From: Discostella pseudostelligera
Taxonomy: Eukaryota; Bacillariophyta; Thalassiosirophyceae; Thalassiosirales; Thalassiosiraceae
DNA length: 12,208 bases
Assembly (NCBI GenBank): GCA_036940085.1
Contig: JALLBK010000629.1
Span: 1 to 12,208, forward strand
Direction: 5' to 3'
The notes under the pieces are model-generated. The model was given only the letters and a program-made list of their open reading frames with translations. It ran no database searches and was not told where the DNA came from. The stretch's first letter is position 1, and the number at the start of each line of letters is the position of its first letter. Shown in pieces: positions 8,301-12,208 of the stretch. The position numbers and the translations under genes were made by a program.

Positions 8301-8563
8301 GATTTGCATCGAAACCACGTGCAAATAACCATCCTGGTATTGTCGTTTCACCTACTACCCGAAGAGACCCACACATGGTTTGGAAGGAACATCGACTGAA
8401 AATAGTCAACAGGACGCTATCCCCCGAAAGAGTTGAATATGTTCATCCAGACTCTCTCGATGAATTTCACCAAGATGGTATTGGAGGCGATGAGTGGTAC
8501 GATGGAAACAAGTCGGAGACAAGCGATTTGCTGAAAAATTGGAAAGGGAGGAAATCGAAGTAG
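5369..8563 (+). CDS. IQ-repeat protein with central coiled coil, probable calmodulin binder
   Basis: The frame is open for 1064 codons. An in-frame TAG at 5351-5353 makes this the first ATG. Residues 1-340 are mostly disordered and basic, with Gly and Gln tracts (CAG repeats near 6050) and one more ordered patch, HGYRIDVSRDGSMITAVPVD, at about residues 82-101. Residues about 340-410 form a heptad-like Leu/Glu/Lys/Gln coiled coil. Residues about 736-985 carry roughly nine IQ-type repeats (IQxxxRGxxxR-like), spaced about 22-25 residues with one larger gap after the second. Repeats three and four share a striking RxWWxRxGxxVD pattern. IQ motifs bind calmodulin or EF-hand light chains (family knowledge). 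No myosin motor or calponin-homology domain is present, so it is neither a myosin nor ASPM, although a cytoskeletal or spindle role would fit. It converges on the AlkB gene, with 51 bp between the stops. Confidence 0.9.
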   Translation: MPSRPGGRRRRLIQAIVPSNNAETTPYYTSVPTSSPSSPGFSLRRRGRNSSNDPRKQQQLINSENNFVTMGFRPVDTAAVPGQHGYRIDVSRDGSMITAVPVDDLPLHGGGGGGGVGGGTSRFKAPPPRPSPLMFGQELSSSSLHGSSQHGLLDARGKQRNKMKLMKPIVKSSNLSSINEQPSTIHTTDTDSFSNDPNHTARDKLKQAKGFLAFTKAGTRHINSITRQQQQQQDQPKSPRKTKVRWDLNLSPKRHSSKPQSQILQPQVSRSSSSGNLDDASFGSFPILSPNHKFDDSSSARDDMNINRDGEDSNKIDSTAGVNNNENHHGTHEEAAGAPSNEALLQQRMAELQSQKKELAENITKKGLIKGTLISAIDENLRRNTVRMKVLDDELREIQSQMKSDYSQQHQQLHPYLPSLSQSASLESATPARRIQRNPSGAYDEIDDPSITADTESVADLYRKEKSGKVLVTGLDPPSCSSTPPPPTIEEEMRYHHQQQHYYRREAKEPDGPRLSAILRANENGVGHGNTSDAGINFDGWNDSVLMQMPPTARRKVSPTHRNVTEAERTMPFSGRPPLHHPQYPQMKQQHIQSNQSSGKFVPFNLHREVNDTEELKFASTNSYDTPSADFEGGTSKNVRDLRDDVSWEGEHFDVDAFNAETGSFVSSEHHDVYRWTDKKDHVVVSEHYVREEHHLNHHRQQQQQRGDFDRAAAPINAPYSDLMESHSDPGFVLAVAAVVIQTAVRRFLAEIAAEERRYAVNVIQTALCNWMARKRHPYYYKSSTSVSNQFGPPQRTTTKRVMFEDDYNEFCHFAATEIQRCYRGWWARDGIEVDHFAATTIQRIFRSWWVREGLDVDRYCAVEIQRVVRGYLSRMRYIYDRYCIIVAQSVVRRYLAFYTSAVRLANILYIQAIWRGYMVRAELRRYVRSGQEIAAIFIQSQWRCYDAQMNYINTLADILIVQSVIRRWLTIRKTRKRFASKPRANNHPGIVVSPTTRRDPHMVWKEHRLKIVNRTLSPERVEYVHPDSLDEFHQDGIGGDEWYDGNKSETSDLLKNWKGRKSK

Positions 8564-8614
8564 TAACTTTCATATAGCAACACGTTTCGTTTAATTAAAT
8601 AGTAAGAGCAGAGA
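8564..8614. other. 51-bp convergent spacer
   Basis: The stop codons of the IQ-repeat gene (+) and the AlkB gene (-) are only 51 bp apart. The spacer is A+T-rich (TTTAATTAAATAG) and must hold, or lie before, both polyadenylation sites, so the two transcripts probably overlap at their 3' ends. Confidence 0.6.
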
Positions 8615-9655
8615 CTATTTTTTGTGACGGAAAGTCAGAGAAATTCGATGTCCCCTCGTCACCAGCGTTCCACCTATGAGATCGTTGCCGCAGACTCCGT
8701 CGGAGCTTGTAACTTCCTCAAGTATACCCTCACTAATTTCATGGCAGTGATGCAAATATGCATCGTTTGTAAACAATATCAGCGACCCATTACCATGAAG
8801 AATAACTTCGAGCGATGGTATGCGATTCGTCTCTGGTTGAGGAGATGTAGCAGTGTTGTCATCCAATCTCGGCCAGAGCTTGAAAATTACATCCGAACCT
8901 CCCAAGGATATTGTTGCCGTTCGGCTCTCATAAGCAGGTCCATCCGTATGTGGCATTATCCCTTCGCCTGGTTGATATTCATTAACAAGCACGTGATTTG
9001 GGGGATGGGATGAAGGAAAGGCCCCAACGTCTACTAGAATGTTCGAGAGACTCTGGAGGTTGGGAGGGAAATTGCATAAGGTACCATCGAATAGTGCAAC
9101 TTTCCTCTTGGCGTGTTTCAATCTCGTCCACTTTCCATTGTGCTGCAAGCTTTCTTCTCTCTCTGATTGTCGAATACCATTACATGCATGATGTTGTGAA
9201 TGCTCTGGAAGCGAAGTCAACCAAGTCAATATATCCCGTTGATTGATGGAAGGCAGAAAATTCGGTGCATAAAATACAGAATCAATAACTGTTCGAGAGC
9301 CTGTTATTCGGTAAGCATCTCCAATCGTCTGATTTGGGGGCAAATGAATTTCATATTCATCGGAATCGGATGGTTCATTATCAGACGACGGATTTTGGAT
9401 ACTGTCGTTTCCAGACGAGATGGCAATGGCAGTGGTAGCGGCAGCGGCATCAGCATCAGTCCTCCCTCCATCTCCATCCCCGACATAGCTAATGCTAATG
9501 CTAATGCAGGCATTCGATTCAGCGTTGCGAATCCGCTGCCTCTCTTGACGTCGAAGCTCTCGAAAGTCTATTACGCGTGTTGCCATGGTACTGATATTAG
9601 ATGTTGGTACTCTATTACTCCTCACTACCTTACGCAGCGGCGGCAGCAGTACCAT
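8615..9655 (-). CDS. ALKBH6: ALKBH6-like 2-oxoglutarate/Fe(II) dioxygenase (AlkB family)
   Basis: The protein has 346 residues without an intron. The core at about 122-346 carries the AlkB double-stranded beta-helix signature: NEYQPGEGIMPHTDGPAY with the Fe(II) ligands His236 and Asp238, the likely third ligand His305 in LHHCHEI, and the 2-oxoglutarate-binding arginine in RGHRISLTFR (Arg337, with Arg343 nearby). The upstream WTRLKHAKRKVALFDG and PPNHVLVNEY segments are characteristic of ALKBH6. AlkB enzymes oxidatively remove alkyl groups from nucleic acids or proteins; the ALKBH6 substrate is not well settled (family knowledge). Residues about 48-100 are a low-complexity insert with Ser-Ile, Ala and Asp-Gly runs. 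Two starts are possible: Met1 at 9655, or Met24 at 9586. Met24 has the better context (ACCATGG) and begins MATRVIDFRELRRQERQRIR, so the true start may be 9586. The frame stays open upstream of Met1 but has no earlier ATG nearby. Confidence 0.92.
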   Translation of the reverse strand: MVLLPPLRKVVRSNRVPTSNISTMATRVIDFRELRRQERQRIRNAESNACISISISYVGDGDGGRTDADAAAATTAIAISSGNDSIQNPSSDNEPSDSDEYEIHLPPNQTIGDAYRITGSRTVIDSVFYAPNFLPSINQRDILTWLTSLPEHSQHHACNGIRQSEREESLQHNGKWTRLKHAKRKVALFDGTLCNFPPNLQSLSNILVDVGAFPSSHPPNHVLVNEYQPGEGIMPHTDGPAYESRTATISLGGSDVIFKLWPRLDDNTATSPQPETNRIPSLEVILHGNGSLILFTNDAYLHHCHEISEGILEEVTSSDGVCGNDLIGGTLVTRGHRISLTFRHKK

Positions 9656-9828
9656 AGCAGTAGCAGTAGCAGCAGCGGACGTGCTGGTTGTGGTTGCGGT
9701 CGGTGGGCGGTGGTACGTTGTGAGTTGTTGCGTGCGTGGAGCGCGCCAAAAATTGACGCAGTAAATACTAAATACTACTATTTTTAGGTAAGGTTCAAGA
9801 AGAAAATGAAAGGTGGAGTTAAGTGTAT
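9656..9828. promoter_or_regulatory. Upstream region of the AlkB gene and of tRNA-Ser
   Basis: This 173-bp gap lies between the divergent AlkB start and the tRNA-Ser gene, so it must hold the AlkB promoter and leader. It begins with AGC/AGT triplets (9656-9677) and a GGT-rich stretch, then an A+T-rich segment (AAATACTAAATACTACTATTTTT, 9764-9786). No clear TATA box or known motif was identified. Confidence 0.4.
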
Positions 9829-9910
9829 GACATCGTGTCCGAGCGGTTAAGGAGTTTGATTCGAAATCAAATGGGCTTCGCCCGCGTAGGTTCGAATCCT
9901 GCCGGTGTCG
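9829..9910 (+). tRNA. tRNA-Ser (anticodon CGA)
   Basis: This 82-nt type II tRNA with a long variable arm decodes UCG. The acceptor stem pairs GACATCG (9829-9835) with CGGTGTC (9903-9909), with discriminator G9910. The D stem is TCC/GGA around GAGCGGTTAA. The anticodon stem TTTGA/TCAAA encloses TTCGAAA, giving CGA at 9862-9864. The variable arm is GGGC-TTCG-CCCG. The T arm is GTAGG-TTCGAAT-CCTGC (9886-9902). G discriminator and long extra arm are serine identity elements (established knowledge). There is no intron and no encoded CCA. Confidence 0.96.
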
Positions 9911-9912
9911 TC

Positions 9913-9917
9913 TTTTT
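9913..9917 (+). terminator. Pol III terminator of tRNA-Ser
   Basis: Five T residues lie two nucleotides after the tRNA end, a standard RNA polymerase III stop. Confidence 0.8.
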
Positions 9918-10117
9918 GATTTTGATTTGATTTTGTTTTGGCCTTTTTGACCTTCGTGTGAAGTGAAAACCTACCTCTAGAGAGCTAGGAGGTATCGTAG
10001 GTACTATGATAAGTATGTCCATGATAGGAGTGGTCTACTTCTTGTGCTGGTGATGAGGAAACAAGTGTACTACTCTAGTCAATTTGATGGTGGATATGGT
10101 GGTGCCACATAGTTCCA

Positions 10118-10155
10118 GTGGTGATGATGGTGATGATGGTGATGGTTGTGGTGGC
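10118..10155 (+). repeat. Imperfect GATGGT microsatellite
   Basis: Alternating GAT and GGT triplets (GATGATGGT units) run into GGTTGTGGTGG, forming a purine-rich simple repeat about 200 bp after tRNA-Ser. Confidence 0.75.
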
Positions 10156-10258
10156 GGTCGTCGGTCGTGGTACTGGCGGTGCAATATGATTATGATGGTG
10201 GCGGTGCAGCAACTGCTCCGTTGACTGTTGGTTTTTGGACATTATTGGTCGTGCAGTT

Positions 10259-10276
10259 CATCATCATCATCATCAT
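10259..10276 (+). repeat. (CAT)6 microsatellite
   Basis: Six perfect CAT triplets form a simple repeat in non-coding DNA. Confidence 0.9.
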
Positions 10277-10443
10277 GTTGTGTGTTGTTGTGGTGGCTGC
10301 GCTCATGGCTTTATGGTGATCAACAATGATGATTGTGATGGTGTGGTTTTTGTTGCTGCTGGCGTTATTTGATTAGCTAGTTGATCGTGATCATGATTAT
10401 TGTTGATGATGATCATCATAATGATAATGCATAGTAATGCTGA

Positions 10444-10488
10444 AGCAGCTGCAGCAGCTGCAGCAGCAGCAGCAGCAGTAGTAGTAGT
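10444..10488 (+). repeat. AGC/TGC then AGT triplet microsatellite
   Basis: Eleven AGC or TGC triplets (10444-10476) are followed directly by four AGT triplets (10477-10488). A minus-strand frame across it encodes only an alanine run and is not credible as a gene. Confidence 0.9.
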
Positions 10489-10855
10489 GTACATTGGGTG
10501 CTTCCAGCTTCCATCAGTGCTTACTGCTAACTATTATTCTTATTCTCTCACTGGTGTGGCTGATATCATGGTGTAAGTCACTATGATCTATGATGATCAT
10601 TACTACTAGTAGTAGAAGTAGTACTAGGTCATTGGCTTCCTCATTATTGTTGTGCAGATGGCCGTTAAACTCTTTGAAGTCAACTGCATGGTTTGCTTCA
10701 TACAAAACATGCACCTGCCTGTTGGAGGACTGATCTCCATTTGTAACCAGTGAGAAACAACAAGAAATGTACCATCATGGATCATGGTACCTTCATTCCT
10801 CCCTTTGAAACACCAAGATAGGGAAGCACCCAGCAACTACTACTGAGCACCTCAT

Positions 10856-11385
10856 CATCTCCATCTCTGCACCCCACCACCTCCATAACTGCACCTCTGC
10901 ACCTGCACTGCACCGCCTTTGCACCTGCTTGGCACCTACACAATCACCTGCACAATCACCTCTGCTGAGGAACTCCAGCGCCTCTGCACATACTCAGCAC
11001 ATCAGCATCTCTGCACCTCTGTGCCTCTGCAACTCTGCACAACTGGATCCCTTACCAGCACATCTGCATCACCTCTGACCTCTGCACCTCAACAGCACCT
11101 CAACACCTGCACTCTGCATCTCCACCTCTGCACCTCGGAACAAGAACCTCTGCTCCTCTGCACCTCTGCACCACCACTGCAACTCTGCACGCACATCTAC
11201 ACCTCTGCTGCACCATGACTGCACCTCTGCAGCTGCTCTGCACCACCTTTGCACCTGCTTGGCACCTACACAATCACCTGCACAATGCACAATCACTGCT
11301 GCAAAAGAACTTCAGCATCTCTGTGCGTACTCAGCACATCAGCACAACCATCATCTCAGCTCCTCTGTACCACCTCTGCTTGACT
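10856..11385 (+). repeat. Degenerate CTCTGCACC minisatellite
   Basis: The plus strand repeats the words CACCTCTGC, CACCTGC and CTCTGCACA with irregular spacing over about 530 bp, so it is strongly pyrimidine- and CAC-rich. Because the basic unit is 9 bp, long open frames arise by chance on both strands (for example 10919-11218 and 11069-11296). Their Cys/Thr/Ser/Leu-rich products are translation of the repeat, not genes. Confidence 0.8.
10891..11333 (+). repeat. Direct duplication inside the minisatellite, offset 330 bp
   Basis: The stretch from 10891 resembles the one from 11221. A 41-bp segment is identical at 10916-10956 and 11246-11286 (CCTTTGCACCTGCTTGGCAC and the next 21 bases). Similarity continues with small indels to the shared words ACTCAGCACATCAGCA. 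This indicates segmental duplication of part of the array after it had diverged. Confidence 0.8.
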
Positions 11386-11513
11386 TGAGCCAGAAGCTGC
11401 CCTGAAGGTGAAAGTCACAAAACAACGGAGATGTGCAGATTGTCTTCAGATGAAAATTGTGAGCTTAGTTTTAAGTGAAAAAATGAAGCTGCAGGTCAAG
11501 CTTTTCTAAGCAG
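11386..11513. other. Unassigned stretch before the hairpin cluster
   Basis: This is non-repetitive sequence with no supported gene. A plus-strand frame ending in TAA at 11508-11510 encodes a basic stretch with Cys-x2-Cys (codons 11432-11434 and 11441-11443), which is too short to assign. Confidence 0.3.
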
Positions 11514-11761
11514 GGTTGGGGCAACCAATCCCTCCTGGGATTGGGGCTGATCTGGACCCTGAGAAGAATGATCAATGGCTCCCAAAAGTGAATGTTTTGG
11601 CACTTTTGAGTTATGGTGCGGTTCCCTTTAATCACTGTCAATCCCTGATTGGGACTGCTTGGGGAATCATCTGGCATGTGGTTGGTTGATCCCCTAGTGC
11701 CCAAGTTGGATACAACTTGGGTATGAGAGAGGTTCCATCTGGAACCAGTGTGAACCACTGG
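11514..11761. repeat. Cluster of short perfect hairpins
   Basis: At least seven stem-loops follow one another: GGTTG/CAACC (11514-11526), CCAATCCC/GGGATTGG (11525-11544), CAAAAGTG/CACTTTTG (11583-11608), GGGGAATCA/TGATCCCC with one bulge (11661-11694), CCCAAGTTG/CAACTTGGG (11700-11721), GGTTCC/GGAACC (11731-11746) and CCAGTG/CACTGG (11745-11761). Many have four- or five-base loops. It may be a structured RNA or part of a foldback mobile element; the sequence alone does not decide. Confidence 0.7.
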
Positions 11762-11775
11762 CCTATGTCACTGCT

Positions 11776-11822
11776 GCACCTCCTCAGCACCCCCTCTGCA
11801 CCTCTGCACCTCTGCACCACCT
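11776..11822 (+). repeat. Second small CACCTCTGC island
   Basis: CACCTCCTCAGCACCCCCTCTGCACC and two further CTCTGCACC units repeat the word of the 10856-11385 minisatellite, here between the arms of the foldback. This suggests that the minisatellite and foldback sequences belong to one larger repeat family. Confidence 0.65.
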
Positions 11823-11942
11823 CTTGTTGCCTCTCAGTGTGAACAGTTTTTGTGGTAGGCTGATGATGATGGTCAGAGGTGAGAGACCACAATGGTGTAA
11901 GTACATAATATTTTTATCATTGGGTCATCACTCAAGAGCAAG

Positions 11943-11971
11943 ACAGGCTGACAGTGACCGACAGGCTGACA
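11943..11971 (+). repeat. Short direct repeat ACAGGCTGACA
   Basis: The 11-mer occurs at 11943-11953 and 11961-11971, 18 bp apart, inside the candidate foldback. Confidence 0.6.
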
Positions 11972-12011
11972 TGATGAAAAGAAATTTGTGCTGGTTGCTG
12001 GCACCACATTG

Positions 12012-12035
12012 TCTACTAGTTGTAGTACTAGTAGA
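12012..12035. repeat. Hairpin TCTACTAGT/ACTAGTAGA
   Basis: Nine-base perfect arms (12012-12020 and 12027-12035) surround TGTAGT. The CTACTAGT word recalls the TACTACTAGTAGTA palindrome at 10601-10614. Confidence 0.65.
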
Positions 12036-12171
12036 ACAAGCATTAGGAGAGTAGTGAAGTGAGTACTACCAGCATCCTCCTCCTCTGGGCCTGTAGCAGT
12101 CTCATAGCTACTACTAGAACTTGCTGTGACATAGGCCAGTGGTTCACCCCTGTTTCCAGGTGTAACTTGTT

Positions 12172-12195
12172 GTATCCGATGGATACTATCGGATA
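12172..12195. repeat. Two competing hairpins at the right edge
   Basis: GTATCC-GAT-GGATAC (12172-12186) and TATCCGAT-GGATACT-ATCGGATA (12173-12195) overlap, so the sequence can fold in two mutually exclusive ways. It adjoins the outer end of the right foldback arm, and the window ends 13 bp later. Confidence 0.6.
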
Positions 12196-12208
12196 GATCT
12201 TAAAATGA

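Larger units (their letters stand above)
9918..10855. other. Gene-free stretch rich in triplet repeats
   Basis: No gene is supported here. The sequence drifts through GGT/GAT-rich DNA (about 10080-10340), ATGATC-rich DNA with a 14-bp palindrome ATGATGATCATCAT (10406-10419), AGC and AGT triplets (10444-10488), and a second 14-bp palindrome TACTACTAGTAGTA (10601-10614). A more complex patch at about 10625-10840 is open in two minus-strand frames of 66-70 codons. It resembles no protein I recognise and may be a decayed element. Confidence 0.5.
11708..12177. mobile_element. Candidate foldback/MITE-like element with long imperfect inverted repeats
   Basis: GTGAACCACTGGCCTATGTCAC at 11750-11771 is perfectly repeated in inverse orientation at 12126-12147. 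Outward of it both arms keep a TGGAA-x-CAG-like patch and GGATACAAC (11708-11716 and 12169-12177), giving imperfect arms of roughly 65 bp around about 350 bp. No transposase is present and no target-site duplication could be fixed, so this is only a candidate non-autonomous element. Confidence 0.5.

Noticed and set aside
5369..8563. Assignment of the IQ protein as ASPM or a myosin
   Set aside because: The frame has no motor head or calponin-homology domain. Only the IQ array is shared.
10303..10494. Minus-strand frame with an alanine run
   Set aside because: The run is translation of the AGC/TGC microsatellite.
10514..10836. Overlapping minus-strand frames that might be a decayed retroelement
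   Set aside because: I recognise no gag, protease or polymerase motif, and the frames are short and partly repeat-derived.
10919..11296. Cys/Thr/Ser-rich frames on both strands as secreted Cys-rich proteins
   Set aside because: They are direct translations of the CTCTGCACC minisatellite, whose 9-bp unit keeps frames open.
11405..11510. Basic Cys-x2-Cys stretch as a piggyBac-type transposase tail
   Set aside because: Only two cysteines and about 35 codons are visible, with no DDD catalytic region nearby. The resemblance is too slight.

Overview
The window reads as nuclear DNA of a diatom, or at least of a stramenopile alga with a secondary plastid. One gene encodes an FKBP whose N-terminus carries an ER-type signal peptide, a Ser/Thr/Pro-rich transit-like stretch and then a twin-arginine signal ending in Ala-Asn-Ala. 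That is the tripartite leader expected for a thylakoid-lumen protein in a complex plastid. The gene also has a short GTAAGT...AG intron. Both tRNA genes lack an encoded CCA and are followed by T-runs, as in RNA polymerase III units. The proteins are rich in homopolymers. No species can be named from the sequence alone.

Layout. 33-2537 (+): large, disordered Ser/Arg-rich protein with a small Cys/His motif. 2538-3471: intergenic, holding an exact-period 43-bp tandem repeat, each unit containing a perfect palindrome with a CACGTG (G-box) core. 3472-3542 (+): tRNA-Gly(CCC). 3560-4079: unassigned. 4080-4975 (-): spliced FKBP-type isomerase of the thylakoid lumen. 4976-5368: divergent promoter with E2F-like GC motifs and an ACGCGT box. 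5369-8563 (+): 1064-residue protein with a short coiled coil and about nine C-terminal IQ repeats. 8564-8614: short convergent spacer. 8615-9655 (-): ALKBH6-type AlkB dioxygenase. 9829-9910 (+): tRNA-Ser(CGA).

From about 9918 to the end (about 2.3 kb) no gene is supportable. This tail holds triplet microsatellites, a degenerate CTCTGCACC minisatellite with an internal 330-bp-offset duplication, a run of short perfect hairpins, and a foldback with a perfect 22-bp inverted repeat. It looks like repeat-rich intergenic or mobile-element-derived DNA.

The four protein genes form no obvious pathway. The FKBP gene and the IQ-repeat gene share a divergent promoter, and the IQ and AlkB genes converge. 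The most notable signals are the phased palindromic G-box array, the E2F/ACGCGT promoter in front of an IQ-repeat protein, the unnamed Cys/His motif in the first protein, and the hairpin/foldback block at the right edge. I found no convincing new multi-gene system.
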